Shown here: positions 44,586-53,357 of the stretch, piece by piece
Numbering within the stretch: the stretch's first letter is position 1
Layout of the letters: every line of letters begins with the position of its first letter
From: Alkalilimnicola sp. S0819
Lineage (GTDB): Bacteria > Pseudomonadota > Gammaproteobacteria > Nitrococcales > WHIW01
NCBI RefSeq assembly: GCF_009295635.1
Contig: NZ_WHIW01000002.1
Coordinates: 186,001 to 250,000 of the forward strand
Direction of reading: 5' to 3'
Length of the DNA: 64,000 bases
Translations under genes and position numbers: made by a program
Notes under the pieces: generated by a model
The model's input: the letters and a program-made list of their open reading frames with translations, nothing else
Database searches by the model: none
Told to the model about the DNA's origin: nothing

Positions 44586-45816
44586 GCCGCGCCGTGTGCT
44601 GATGATCGTGGAGAACCTGCCGGTGCCCTTCGACCGGCGGGTCTGGCAGGAGGCCACCACCTTGCGAGATGCCGGGTACCAGGTCTCGGTGATCTGCCCC
44701 ACGGGGCCGGGCTGCGAGCGGCGTCGGGAAGTGCGCGAGGACATCCATATCTACCGCCACCCCTTGCCCATCGAAGCGGAAGGGGCGGCGGGGTACGCAC
44801 TGGAATACGCCAGCGCGCTGTTCTGGGAGTTCTTCCTCGCCCTGCGCATCGCCCTGACCCGCGGCTTCGATGTGCTGCACGGCTGCAATCCGCCGGACAC
44901 CATCTTCCTGATCGGCGGTTTCTTCAAGCTGTTCGGCAAGAAGTTCCTCTTCGATCATCACGATATCAATCCCGAACTCTACGAGGCCAAGTTCGGCCGC
45001 CGCGACCGCTTCTACCGCCTGCTGCTGGCGCTGGAGCGTTGGACCTTTCGCACCGCCGACGTCTCATTGGCCACCAACCAGTCCTACCGGCGCATCGCGC
45101 TGGAACGAGGGCGCATGGATCCGGAGCGCGTGTTCGTGGTACGTAGCGGCCCGAACCTGAGTCGGCTGCAACGGCTGCCGCCGGTGCAATCGCTCAGGGG
45201 CGGGCGGTCCTATCTGGTCGGCTATGTGGGTGTCATGGGGCGCCAGGAAGGGATCGACTATCTGCTGCGCGCGGTGCGTCATATCGTCCACGAACTGGGG
45301 CGGCACGACATTCACTTCGGCTTGGTGGGCGGGGGCACGGAGCTGGCGGCGCTGCAGGCCTATGCCGAAGAGCTGAAGGTGGCCGAGTACGTCACCTTCA
45401 CCGGACGGGTGCCGGATCGGCAATTGCTGGAAATGCTCAACACCGCCGATGTTTGCGTGAACCCGGACGTGGCCAATGAGATGAACGACAAGTCCACCAT
45501 GAACAAGATCATGGAATACATGGCCCTGGGCAAGCCCATCGTGCAGTTCGACCTTACCGAAGGGCGCTATTCCGCCGGCGAATCTTCGCTCTACGCCCGG
45601 CCCAACGATGCCCAGGATCTGGCGGCGAAGCTGGTGGAGCTGATCGATGATCCGCCGCGACGGGCGCGTATGGGCGAGCTGGGTCGTGCCCGGGTCGAGA
45701 ATGAGTTGGAGTGGCGCTACGAGGCGCCGAAGCTGCTGGCCGCCTACGAGCGGCTGTTTGCCGCCGGCGCGGCCCGCGGCACTGGTGTGAAAGGGATTTT
45801 TGCAGGACGTGAGTAA
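44569..45816 (+). CDS. Glycosyltransferase family 4 protein (4)
   Basis: A 415-residue GT-B enzyme that overlaps algD by 17 bp. Segments VLMIVENLPVPFDRRVWQEA, DVLHGCNPPDTIFLIGG, LFDHHDINPELYEAKFG, LVGYVGVMGRQEGIDYLLRA and STMNKIMEYMALGKPIVQFD place it with WbuB/WcaI-like transferases. Coupling to algD suggests it may use GDP-mannuronate, an inference only. Confidence 0.88.
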   Translation: MASAGKPRRVLMIVENLPVPFDRRVWQEATTLRDAGYQVSVICPTGPGCERRREVREDIHIYRHPLPIEAEGAAGYALEYASALFWEFFLALRIALTRGFDVLHGCNPPDTIFLIGGFFKLFGKKFLFDHHDINPELYEAKFGRRDRFYRLLLALERWTFRTADVSLATNQSYRRIALERGRMDPERVFVVRSGPNLSRLQRLPPVQSLRGGRSYLVGYVGVMGRQEGIDYLLRAVRHIVHELGRHDIHFGLVGGGTELAALQAYAEELKVAEYVTFTGRVPDRQLLEMLNTADVCVNPDVANEMNDKSTMNKIMEYMALGKPIVQFDLTEGRYSAGESSLYARPNDAQDLAAKLVELIDDPPRRARMGELGRARVENELEWRYEAPKLLAAYERLFAAGAARGTGVKGIFAGRE

Positions 45817-45832
45817 CCACAGGGGACGAGTG

Positions 45833-46441
45833 ATGTTGCACAGAACGCTTATCGGAAGGCGGGTCGCGGTGGCGGCCATTTTCTTCAGTCTGGGCCTGCT
45901 GGTGGCGGTTCCGTCGCTGGCGAGTCAGGTGGCGGAGGGCGCGGCGCCGTCGATCTCGGAGCCCTACCGCATCGGCCCGGAGGATCTGCTCGACATATCC
46001 GTGTGGAAGGAGGAGGAACTGCAGCGTGAAGTGCTGGTACGCCCCGATGGCGGCATTTCCTTTCCCCTGGCCGGCGATATTCAGGTGGCCGGCAAGACCG
46101 TCAAGCAAGTGCAGGACGAGCTGGCGAAGCGGATCCGCAAGTACATCCCCGGTGCCGTGGTCACCGTGGCCACCAAGACCATCGCCGGCTATCGGGTCTA
46201 CGTGATGGGCAAGGTCAACAACCCGGGCCAGTACAGTGTGGGCCGCTACGTGGACGTGATGCAGGCCCTCACCCTGGCCGGTGGCATGACGCCCTTCGCC
46301 GACGAGAACAAGGTGAAGGTCATCCGCCGTGTGGACGGCGGTGAAGAAGTCTATGGTTTCGATTACAGCAAGGTGCGTGCCGGCAAGAGCCTGGAGCAGA
46401 ACATTCTGCTGCGCAGTGGTGATGTGGTAGTGGTGCCCTGA
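45833..46441 (+). CDS. Outer-membrane polysaccharide export protein (OPX/Wza-like), short form
   Basis: A 202-residue protein with a signal-like N-terminus (residues 1-31), a Poly_export domain (YRIGPEDLLDISVWKEEELQ, VLVRPDGGISFPLAGDI, VTVATKTIAGYRVYVMGKV) and a single SLBB-type segment (NNPGQYSVGRYVDVMQALTLAGG). Wza proteins usually have a lipobox Cys and a C-terminal transmembrane helix; neither is seen. It may depend on the outer-membrane barrel encoded 31 bp downstream. ATG 45833 follows AGGGGA. Confidence 0.87.
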   Translation: MLHRTLIGRRVAVAAIFFSLGLLVAVPSLASQVAEGAAPSISEPYRIGPEDLLDISVWKEEELQREVLVRPDGGISFPLAGDIQVAGKTVKQVQDELAKRIRKYIPGAVVTVATKTIAGYRVYVMGKVNNPGQYSVGRYVDVMQALTLAGGMTPFADENKVKVIRRVDGGEEVYGFDYSKVRAGKSLEQNILLRSGDVVVVP

Positions 46442-46472
46442 ACACCCACGGGTGTTCGTGTAGGAGACAATA

Positions 46473-47711
46473 ATGAAACAGCAAGGATTGTTCATGATCG
46501 GTGCGCCGATGCGCTCGCGCACCCGGAACAGGCCCCTGCGCCGTGTGCCGGCTCTGACGGCACTGGCCTTGGTGCTCGCGCCCGGGGCGGCCCTGGCCGA
46601 GGCCTGGTTGCTGGAACCGTACCTGAGCGTGGGTCTGGGCTACGACGACAATGTAGAGCTTGTTACCGACGACTCGGTGGGAAGCCCCGTCGGCATGGTT
46701 TCCGTGGGTGCGGATCTGCGTCGGGTGACGGAAACCCTGGAGGTGCGTGGTCGCGGGCAGCTGGACTATCGCGGCTACACCGATGAGGACGCTCCCGACA
46801 ACGAAGATGCCCAGCTGCTGGCGCTGGAGCTGCTGCACCGTCGTCCCACCGGTGACTGGGGGCTGGATGGCCGTTTTCGACGGGACACCACCACGGCTGA
46901 ATTCGACCGCGTGGCGCTTGGCGATGACACCGGGTCGGACGTGGACGCCGGCGTGGTCGAGGAGGATGTGCGGCGGCACCGGCTGCGCGTGGCGCCCAGT
47001 TGGCGCCGGCAGTTGACCGAGCGGGTCGGGCTGGAAGCCGCCTACAGCTTTCAGGATCTGAACTATTCCGACAGTGGTGCGAATAACCTGGAAGATTCCC
47101 GGGTACACCAGCTCGCCGCCCAGGGTGATTATGCCCTGAGCGAGCGCACCACCGTAGGCGCGAGGCTGGAGACCCTCCTGTTTCGGCCGGACGATTCGGC
47201 CGATGTTGACGCCTATATCGTTTCGGGGGTAATCGAGCACAGGGTGTCCGTGCGGACCACCGTAGGCGCCTCGCTCGGCATCAGTCATGCCGAGGACAAG
47301 GATCTGAACGATTCCGAAACCGACCTGATTGGTCGGCTCAGCCTGCGCCACCGCGCGGAGCGCTGGCGGGGTGTCTTGCAGCTTGAACGCCAGTTGCTGC
47401 CCAGTGCTATCGGGCGGCTGGAGGAGGTCAACCAGTTCCTGGTGGGTGTGGAGCAGGATGTCTCCCCGCGCACCCGGCTCGGCCTGAATCTGCGAGCCTT
47501 CGATGCCGAGCGCTTGGGAGATGCGCGAGGTGGCGCGTCGCGCGAGTACCTGCGTATCTCTCCTACCTGGTCCTGGCGGCTCGACCGCAACTGGGAGATT
47601 GCCGCCCGGTATGAGTATCGACAGGTGGAGCGGGATAACGGGAACGACAGCGCCGATCGCAACGCGGTGATGTTCACACTGCGTTATCGGCCTCTCAGGG
47701 AGCTGCCCTGA
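46473..47711 (+). CDS. Outer-membrane beta-barrel protein of the polysaccharide locus
   Basis: A 412-residue protein with a signal peptide ending PGAALA near residue 42, then alternating strand-rich sequence throughout (YLSVGLGYDDNVELV, VRGRGQLDYRGYTDED, VGLEAAYSFQDLNY, WEIAARYEYRQVER) and a terminal aromatic strand near FTLRYRP. This matches porin-like proteins found in exopolysaccharide loci (for example the family of outer-membrane proteins near EpsL-like genes). It may form the export pore with the short OPX protein. Confidence 0.75.
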   Translation: MKQQGLFMIGAPMRSRTRNRPLRRVPALTALALVLAPGAALAEAWLLEPYLSVGLGYDDNVELVTDDSVGSPVGMVSVGADLRRVTETLEVRGRGQLDYRGYTDEDAPDNEDAQLLALELLHRRPTGDWGLDGRFRRDTTTAEFDRVALGDDTGSDVDAGVVEEDVRRHRLRVAPSWRRQLTERVGLEAAYSFQDLNYSDSGANNLEDSRVHQLAAQGDYALSERTTVGARLETLLFRPDDSADVDAYIVSGVIEHRVSVRTTVGASLGISHAEDKDLNDSETDLIGRLSLRHRAERWRGVLQLERQLLPSAIGRLEEVNQFLVGVEQDVSPRTRLGLNLRAFDAERLGDARGGASREYLRISPTWSWRLDRNWEIAARYEYRQVERDNGNDSADRNAVMFTLRYRPLRELP

Positions 47712-47717
47712 GGATTG

Positions 47718-47741
47718 CGCCGCGCTCTGCGCGGCGTTTTT
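47718..47741 (+). terminator. Rho-independent terminator after the beta-barrel gene
   Basis: CGCCGCGC and GCGCGGCG form a perfect 8-bp stem with a TCT loop, followed by TTTTTG. It ends the export operon. Confidence 0.9.
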
Positions 47742-47890
47742 GTTTGTAGCGATTGCGTGTGGGCAAAGGGGCCCTTAAACCCTACTGCACGCTGAGGGGC
47801 CGGCTTGGCCGTCGGCATGTGGGCGCGGGCTCGTGCGAGGGAATGCATGGGCGCTGGTTGGAAACGGGAGGTTCATGAGGAGGTGTGAAG

Positions 47891-48277
47891 ATGGGGGTCA
47901 CAGGCAGGATGCTGGGCCTTGCGTTGATACTGGGTTTGCCGGCGGTATCGGTCCAGGCCGGGGCGCCGGCGGCGCCTACCGTGGCGCAGAAGGATGTCGG
48001 CGATGCGTCGGTCGTGTTGAACGCCCCGGCGGCACGGGCGCAGCCGGCGGTTTGGTGGCAGGGGCCGACCCAGGCCACGTCGCAAACGCCCATAAGTCGG
48101 AGTCAGCCGGCGGCAGTGGAGTCGTTGATTGCCGAGGATAGCCAGCGGCCGGAAGCGGTGCCGCCGGCTTTCCTCGCTCTGGGCTTGGCTCTGTTAGGGC
48201 TGGTGGTGGTCGCGCGGCGTGGACCGGCCGCCAGAAAGCGTTCTGAAGGGGTATTGCAGGCCGCGGGTCGGGTCTGA
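47891..48277 (+). CDS. Small secreted protein with C-terminal sorting-like tail
   Basis: A 128-residue protein with a signal peptide (residues 1-23, ending VQA), a low-complexity Ala/Pro/Gln region, and a C-terminal tripartite end: PEAVPP, a hydrophobic helix (FLALGLALLGLVVVA) and an Arg/Lys tail. This resembles PEP-CTERM-type sorting signals, although the exact VPEP motif is absent and no exosortase gene is in the window. An alternative is a simple bitopic membrane protein. GAGGAGG precedes ATG 47891. It sits at the end of the export cluster. Confidence 0.6.
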   Translation: MGVTGRMLGLALILGLPAVSVQAGAPAAPTVAQKDVGDASVVLNAPAARAQPAVWWQGPTQATSQTPISRSQPAAVESLIAEDSQRPEAVPPAFLALGLALLGLVVVARRGPAARKRSEGVLQAAGRV

Positions 48278-48332
48278 CGACGTCGCCCCCGCAGCCTTGC
48301 CCCCACCGCTTGCCACAGGGGGGCTAGCCAGT

Positions 48333-48364
48333 AACCGCCCGGCAGTGCCGCCGGGCGGTTTTTC
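48333..48364. terminator. Rho-independent terminator between convergent genes
   Basis: AACCGCCCGG and CCGGGCGGTT form a 10-bp stem with an eight-base loop followed by Ts on the plus strand. It separates the small secreted-protein gene from the WecA-like gene. Confidence 0.88.
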
Positions 48365-48387
48365 GTATCTGCTGCATCGTGCGGCGC

Positions 48388-50016
48388 TTACATCCACAAG
48401 CCCCGGATGCCCAGCACGCCCATCGTCACCAGTGAGGCGAAACCCAGGTGCGCGCGCCATTGGCTGGTGAGCCGTTGAATCAGCAGCTCACAGGCATAGG
48501 CGAGCACGATCAGTTGCGCAAGCATCAATGCGAAACCGGTACCCAGGGCGTCCCGGTCCGGGAAGACGGCCAGCAACAGCACCACGGCCAGTACCAGATA
48601 ATCCGTCGGGGTGATGGGGAAGTCCGACTCCGAGGAAAAAGCGATGGCGGCGATCACGCCCAAACTGATGCCGGCGAAGAACAGGCTTTGCAGCCACTGG
48701 CTCGCCCAGGGTGCGGCCGCGGGGTAACGCACCGCCAGGTACACCACGAAAGCCAGGGTGAGGTAGATCAGCGCGCGGTTGATCAGCGTTTTACGATCGG
48801 CGCGGAGCAACATGGCGGTGAGCATCAGCAAAAACGCCGCCATCGCCCCCAGGCCGAAATCCGCCGGCACCACGTCGGCGAAGATGCTCACGGCCAGCAT
48901 ATACAGGAACACCGCCACGGCCACTGCCCGGGTGGCGAAGGCTCCCAGACTGCGGCAGCGGGGCGACAGGGTGCGCAGGCGCCCATCGCCGGTCAGGCCC
49001 TGATGCTCACGTCGCCAGCCGAGCCGCTCCAACCTGCCCAGGCCAAGGAAGATCGCCACGCAGCCACCCAGATACAGGGCCAGGATGAGGGCGTTGGCCT
49101 GGTGACTCAGCAACACGCCGGCGGTGACGAACAAGGCCTGTGCCCCGTAGATCAGGATTACCGACTCCCCGTGCTGAAAGCCCAGATCCAGCAGCCGGTG
49201 GTGGATATGGTTGCGGGTGGCCCGGAACCAGTTCATGCGCTGGCGTACTCGTTGGTAGAGCACCGCGAGGATGTCGATGATGGGCAGGCCCAGCAGCAGC
49301 GCCGGCAGGGCGGCGCTCAAGGTGGGGTCGGCGTGCTGGGTGAGGTAGACCACCAGAAAGGCCAGGGTGTAGCCCAGCAGCTGGCTGCCGCTGTCACCCA
49401 TGAACACCCGCGCCGGATGCACGTTATAGCGCAGGAAGCCCAGGATGCTGCCGATGGCCGCCAGACTGATCAGCACTACCAGCTGCGCGTCCACCAGCCA
49501 GGCGAGCAGGGCGATAGCCACCAGGCTGAGCAGGGTTTCGCCGCTGGCCAGCCCGTCCAGCCCATCGGCGTGGTTGATGGAATTGATGGCGCCGACCATG
49601 GCGAACACCGTGATTGCCATGCCCAGCGCGGGGCTGATCAGCTCCGGGGGAACGAAAGGCAGGCGGGTGATGTACAGGCCCCCGTGGAACACCACCAGAC
49701 CCACCGCCGCCAGCTGGCCGACGAACTTGGTGTAATGGCCCAGCTCGAAACGGTCATCGAGCAGGCCGGAGGCGAACAGGATCACCGCGCCGGCCAGCCA
49801 GGCACCGAGCATGGGTTCCAGCGGCAGCACCAGCAGCAGGGGCAGCAACAGGCCGACGGCAATGCCGATGCCGCCCACCCGCGCCACCGGGCGGGCGTGC
49901 ACCTTGCGCGCGCAGGGTTGATCCATCAGCCCCAGCCGAGGTGCCAGCCGCATTGCCAGTGGAATGGCCATGATGCTGCACAACAGGCTGCTGAGCAGAA
50001 CGAAGAAATACTGCAT
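48388..50016 (-). CDS. WecA/MraY-family undecaprenyl-phosphate sugar-1-phosphate transferase with C-terminal membrane extension
   Basis: Transfers a sugar-1-phosphate to undecaprenyl phosphate, the first step of lipid-linked repeat-unit synthesis. The family core (about residues 1-345) contains HARPVARVGGIGIA, NSINHADGLDGLASGETL, the FLRYNVHPARVFMGDSGSQ active-site block and FRATRNHIHHRLLDLGF. A further 190-200 residues form about six extra membrane helices, unlike the 350-residue standard enzyme. ATG 50016 gives 542 residues. It is transcribed away from tmRNA on the minus strand. Confidence 0.87.
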   Translation of the reverse strand: MQYFFVLLSSLLCSIMAIPLAMRLAPRLGLMDQPCARKVHARPVARVGGIGIAVGLLLPLLLVLPLEPMLGAWLAGAVILFASGLLDDRFELGHYTKFVGQLAAVGLVVFHGGLYITRLPFVPPELISPALGMAITVFAMVGAINSINHADGLDGLASGETLLSLVAIALLAWLVDAQLVVLISLAAIGSILGFLRYNVHPARVFMGDSGSQLLGYTLAFLVVYLTQHADPTLSAALPALLLGLPIIDILAVLYQRVRQRMNWFRATRNHIHHRLLDLGFQHGESVILIYGAQALFVTAGVLLSHQANALILALYLGGCVAIFLGLGRLERLGWRREHQGLTGDGRLRTLSPRCRSLGAFATRAVAVAVFLYMLAVSIFADVVPADFGLGAMAAFLLMLTAMLLRADRKTLINRALIYLTLAFVVYLAVRYPAAAPWASQWLQSLFFAGISLGVIAAIAFSSESDFPITPTDYLVLAVVLLLAVFPDRDALGTGFALMLAQLIVLAYACELLIQRLTSQWRAHLGFASLVTMGVLGIRGLWM

Positions 50017-50129
50017 GGTGAGGCCCCCCTGTCCCTGGGTCTTGCTTTTGTCCCCGCGGCTTTGGCGGGGATCTACCCAAAGATGAGGTCGGGCCGGCGC
50101 GGTGCAAGGGAGCGCTTCATCCGGAAACA

Positions 50130-50154
50130 AAAAAGCCCGCGAATCGCGGGCTTT
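50130..50154 (-). terminator. Rho-independent terminator of tmRNA
   Basis: AAAAGCCCGC and GCGGGCTTTT enclose GAATC; on the minus strand a run of Ts follows. It lies 29 bases past the tmRNA 3' end. Confidence 0.9.
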
Positions 50155-50182
50155 TCATTGGGTTCCGGTGAAAACCCTTGTC

Positions 50183-50544
50183 TGGTGGAGGCGGCGGGAA
50201 TCGAACCCGCGTCCGCAGGGGATCCACCCTTGGATCTACATGCTTAGCCCATTTATTTTTTTAACCACCTGCTCCCGAATGAGCGACGGAACACAAGTGG
50301 CGATCCCTGTAGATTTTAGACCCGAACGCTAGGGCACACGTGCGGGCTTAGCTTGTGAGCTACGTCCGCCGAGTTGGAAGCACAAGCACTTACCAGTCGG
50401 CGGCCAGCGGGATTTAGGCCGCTAGAGCGTAGTTTTCGTCGTTGGCAACTATTTTAAAGTTGGCAGCTTTTTTTAACGAGGGAAAGCTACATCCTCGACA
50501 TGCACCTCAGGATTCACGACCTGCGTCGAAACCATGTCGCCCCC
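50183..50544 (-). ncRNA. ssrA: tmRNA
   Basis: Rescues stalled ribosomes. Read on the minus strand, the RNA starts GGGGGCGACATGG and ends CGATTCCCGCCGCCTCCACCA; GGGGGCG pairs with CGCCTCC to make the acceptor stem, and the T-loop sequence GGTTCGAATC-like GTTCGATTC is intact. The reading frame around 50420-50450 encodes the tag ANDENYALAA followed by TAA, the typical gammaproteobacterial tag. Length is about 362 nt. A -10-like TACACT lies about 15 bases upstream. SmpB, its partner, is encoded immediately upstream. Confidence 0.97.
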
Positions 50545-50656
50545 GTGTGGGAGACCTTCAGTGTACGCCAGCCTCCGATGCCTTGCGAGCCCCGAAGGCC
50601 GCGTACACAAGATTAGACAGATATCCCGGGGAAAGTTCCCGCGCCGGGGTCAGCGC

Positions 50657-51139
50657 TCAGCCCTGGTGCTTGAGCAGCCGCTCCTTCTGCCGCTTCCAGT
50701 CCTGGTCTTTCTTGGTCGCGCGCTTGTCGTGCAGTTTCTTGCCCTTGGCGAGGCCCACCTCCAGCTTCGCCCGTCCCCGCTTCCAGTGCAGGTTCAGCGG
50801 GATCAGGGTGTAGCCCTCGCGCTCGGTGCCGCCGATCAGACGGTTAAGCTCCCGTCGGTGCAACAGCAGCTTGCGGGTGCGGGTGGGGTCGGGCTTGATG
50901 TGGGTGGACGCCGTGGGCAGCGGCGTGATGTTGGCGCCGATCAACCAGGCCTCGCCACGGCGCATCTTGACGTAGGCCTCCTGCAGGCTGGCCCGCCCGG
51001 CGCGCAGGCTTTTCACCTCCCAGCCTTCCAGCGCCAGCCCTGCCTCCAGTTGCTCCTCGATGAAGAACTCGTGCCGGGCCTTGCGGTTGACGGCGATGCC
51101 GCTGCCGCCCTGTTTCGGTTTTTTCGCTTGTTTGCTCAC
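50657..51139 (-). CDS. smpB: SsrA-binding protein SmpB
   Basis: Binds the tRNA-like domain of tmRNA and delivers it to stalled ribosomes. The OB-fold core ([40 protein letters not shown]) and the basic C-terminal tail ([20 protein letters not shown]) are complete. At 160 residues it is the usual length. It is co-directional with ssrA, 112 bp upstream of it. Confidence 0.97.
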   Translation of the reverse strand: MSKQAKKPKQGGSGIAVNRKARHEFFIEEQLEAGLALEGWEVKSLRAGRASLQEAYVKMRRGEAWLIGANITPLPTASTHIKPDPTRTRKLLLHRRELNRLIGGTEREGYTLIPLNLHWKRGRAKLEVGLAKGKKLHDKRATKKDQDWKRQKERLLKHQG

Positions 51140-51250
51140 GGCGGCTATTCTAGCGCCCGGGATGGGGTAAAGGCCACGGCCCCGCGGCGCTCTTGTCAGT
51201 GCTCAGTGCCCGGTTGACAATGGCGGCGGGGAGTAAGGAGTAAACACCAC

Positions 51251-52621
51251 GTGAGTCTGCAGCGCCGCTCGCCCCACGGGCAGTGGTCCAACCGTCTGAT
51301 TTTTATCGGCGCCGTGTGCGCCGCGTCCGTGGGGCTGGGGAATGTGTGGAAGTTTCCGCAATTGCTCGCCGAGCACGGTGGCGGTGCGTTCCTGCTGCTG
51401 TATCTGAGTTGTCTGTTGCTGCTCACGGTGCCCTTGATGGCCGCGGAAGCGCTGCTGGGGCGGCGGGGCCGTGCGAATCCGTACAGTACCTGGAAGCGCG
51501 CGGCCAACGAGGCTGGCGGCAGCAGCCTGTGGGCCGCGGGCGGCGCGCTGGGCATGGTCACAGCGCTGTTGCTGGTGGTGGGCTACGGGGTGCTGGGTGG
51601 CTGGTCGCTGGCCTACGTGTTCCGCGCCGGCGGCGGCGCCTTGCAGGGCATGGACGCGGTGGGTGCCCAGGAGTTGTTTCGCGCGCTCACCTCGGACCCC
51701 GAGCGCATGCTGACCTGGATGACGCTGTTCGTGGTGATGTCGGCGATGATTGTGGGCCGCGGGCTGCGCTTCGGTCTGGAGGACGCGGTACGCTGGCTGT
51801 GGCCGGCGTTGCTGCTGACGCTTGGCCTGCTGCTGGTGGCGGCGGTGGGCAGCGGGAAGTTCCTGGCCGGGGTGAAATTGCTGCTGATGCCGCGCCCCGA
51901 ACAGGTGGGCCTGGCCGCCTTGCTGGCCGCGTTGGAGCATGCTTTTTTCAGCTTCGGGCTGGGGCTGGGGGCTGTGCTGGTGTTCAGTGCCTATCTGGAT
52001 GACCGTGCCCCGCTGCTCGGCAGCTGCGCCTGGATCGTGGGGCTGGATACACTGTTCGGTCTGCTGGCCGGGCTCGCGCTGGTGCCCTTGCTGGAAGCGA
52101 CGGGGCAGCCGCTGCGTGGCGGTGTGGCCCTGGGCTTCGAGATCATGCCCCAGGTGGTGGGGGTCTTGCGTTTCGGAGACTGGATCGGCGTCGGCTTTTA
52201 TCTGTTGCTGTTTCTGTGCGCCTGGACCTCGGCGGTGGCCTTGATGGAGCCGGCGGTGGCTTTCATGGTGGAGCGCTGGCGCCTGGAGCGGCCGCTGGCG
52301 GCCGGTTACGCGGCGGTGGCGGTCTGGTTGCCCGGCGTGGCGGCCTTGCTCTCATTCAACCTCTGGGCGCATCTGCAGCCCTTCGAGCAATGGGCCGGTG
52401 TTGTGCACGCCACCTTGTTCGATGCGCTGTTGTTCTTCGCGGGCCGGCTGCTGTTGCCGCTGTGCGCCTTGCTGCTGGTATTGCTGGTGGGCTGGCGCAT
52501 GGCGCGGCAGACGGGCCGCCTGGAATTGGGGGGCGGCGCGGACTGGCATCTGTGGTACGGTTTGCTGCGGTTTCTGGCGCCGCCGGCGCTGCTTGTCATC
52601 GGCCTTGGCGCCTTTGTCTGA
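51251..52621 (+). CDS. Neurotransmitter:sodium symporter (NSS/SNF) family transporter
   Basis: A 456-residue LeuT-fold protein with 11-12 helices. The first helix carries ASVGLGNVWKFPQLLAEHGG, the sodium and substrate unwound segment of NSS proteins, and the sixth-helix region has ALEHAFFSFGLGLGAVLVF. Family members import amino acids or related compounds with Na+; the substrate is unknown. GTG 51251 follows AGGAG. The gene is inserted between smpB and ratA, which are often divergent neighbours. Confidence 0.88.
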   Translation: MSLQRRSPHGQWSNRLIFIGAVCAASVGLGNVWKFPQLLAEHGGGAFLLLYLSCLLLLTVPLMAAEALLGRRGRANPYSTWKRAANEAGGSSLWAAGGALGMVTALLLVVGYGVLGGWSLAYVFRAGGGALQGMDAVGAQELFRALTSDPERMLTWMTLFVVMSAMIVGRGLRFGLEDAVRWLWPALLLTLGLLLVAAVGSGKFLAGVKLLLMPRPEQVGLAALLAALEHAFFSFGLGLGAVLVFSAYLDDRAPLLGSCAWIVGLDTLFGLLAGLALVPLLEATGQPLRGGVALGFEIMPQVVGVLRFGDWIGVGFYLLLFLCAWTSAVALMEPAVAFMVERWRLERPLAAGYAAVAVWLPGVAALLSFNLWAHLQPFEQWAGVVHATLFDALLFFAGRLLLPLCALLLVLLVGWRMARQTGRLELGGGADWHLWYGLLRFLAPPALLVIGLGAFV

Positions 52622-52636
52622 TCGGGATTCGAGCTT

Positions 52637-53068
52637 ATGGCTTCCATTTCACGCAGTGCCCTGGTGCCCTACACAGCGACACAGATGTACGAGTTGGTCA
52701 CGGACGTGGACGGCTACAAGGAATTCCTCCCCTGGTGTCGCGATAGCGAAGTGCTGTGCGCGGATGCCGATGTGGTGGAGGGTCGCATCGTCATCGCCAA
52801 GGGCGGGTTGGAGAAGGCCTTCACCACGCGCAACCGTCACCAGCCCGGCAAGATGATCGAGATGCGTCTGGTGGAAGGGCCCTTTCGCCGGCTCGAGGGC
52901 TTCTGGCGCTTTCAGGCGCTCTCCGAGGGCGCCAGCAAGGTGAGCCTGGACCTGGATTTCGAGTTTTCCAATCAACTGGTGTCCATGGTGTTCGGCAAGG
53001 TGTTTACGCAATTGGCCAACGCCTTGGTGGATGCCTTCGTCGAGCGCGCGGAGCAGGTCTATGGTTGA
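52637..53068 (+). CDS. ratA: RatA-like START-domain protein (ribosome association / ubiquinone-binding family)
   Basis: A 143-residue polyketide-cyclase/START-fold protein (Coq10 family) with SRSALVPYTATQMYELVTDV, FLPWCRDSEVL, MRLVEGPFRRLEGFWRF and FVERAEQVYG. RatA was described as an inhibitor of ribosome subunit association in E. coli; a ubiquinone-related role has also been proposed for the family. It overlaps rnfH by 8 bp, the conserved pair. Confidence 0.93.
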   Translation: MASISRSALVPYTATQMYELVTDVDGYKEFLPWCRDSEVLCADADVVEGRIVIAKGGLEKAFTTRNRHQPGKMIEMRLVEGPFRRLEGFWRFQALSEGASKVSLDLDFEFSNQLVSMVFGKVFTQLANALVDAFVERAEQVYG

Positions 53069-53357
53069 GGACAGCCCCCGAATGATCCCGGTAGAGGTGG
53101 CCTACGCGGCGCCCGATGAGCAAGTGATCATTGCCCTGGAGGTGGAAGAGGGCACTACCGTGGAGCAGGCGATCGAGCGCTCGCGGGTGCGGGAGCGCTT
53201 TCCCGAAATTGATCTGAAGAAGAACAAGGTGGGGATCTTCGGCAAGCTGGGCAAGCTTGGCGAACCCCTGCGGGCCCGAGATCGGGTGGAGATCTACCGC
53301 CCGCTGATCGCCGACCCGAAGGAGATGCGGCGTCAGCGGGCGGAGAAGACCAAGTGA
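53061..53357 (+). CDS. rnfH: RnfH family protein
   Basis: A 98-residue ubiquitin-fold protein with VEVAYAAPDEQVIIALEVEEG, FGKLGKLGEPLRARDRVEIYRPL and the Lys/Arg-rich end. RnfH pairs with RatA in many gammaproteobacteria; its function is unsettled. Its stop codon abuts the bamE stop with no spacer. Confidence 0.93.
   Translation: MVEDSPRMIPVEVAYAAPDEQVIIALEVEEGTTVEQAIERSRVRERFPEIDLKKNKVGIFGKLGKLGEPLRARDRVEIYRPLIADPKEMRRQRAEKTK

Noticed and set aside
32950-45816. Classical alginate operon
   Set aside because: AlgD and AlgA homologues exist, but alg8, alg44, algE, algG and other alginate-specific genes are absent, and export is of the Wzx/Wzy/OPX type.
17088-50016. Exosortase (XrtA/PEP-CTERM) type exopolysaccharide cluster
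   Set aside because: The mix of deacetylase, GNAT, kinase-like and chain-length genes is reminiscent, but no exosortase gene is present, and the one candidate substrate lacks the VPEP motif.
52637-53357. RatA-RnfH as a toxin-antitoxin module
   Set aside because: The pair is sometimes labelled so, but both are widely conserved housekeeping genes in gammaproteobacteria and no toxin-antitoxin hallmark is visible here.
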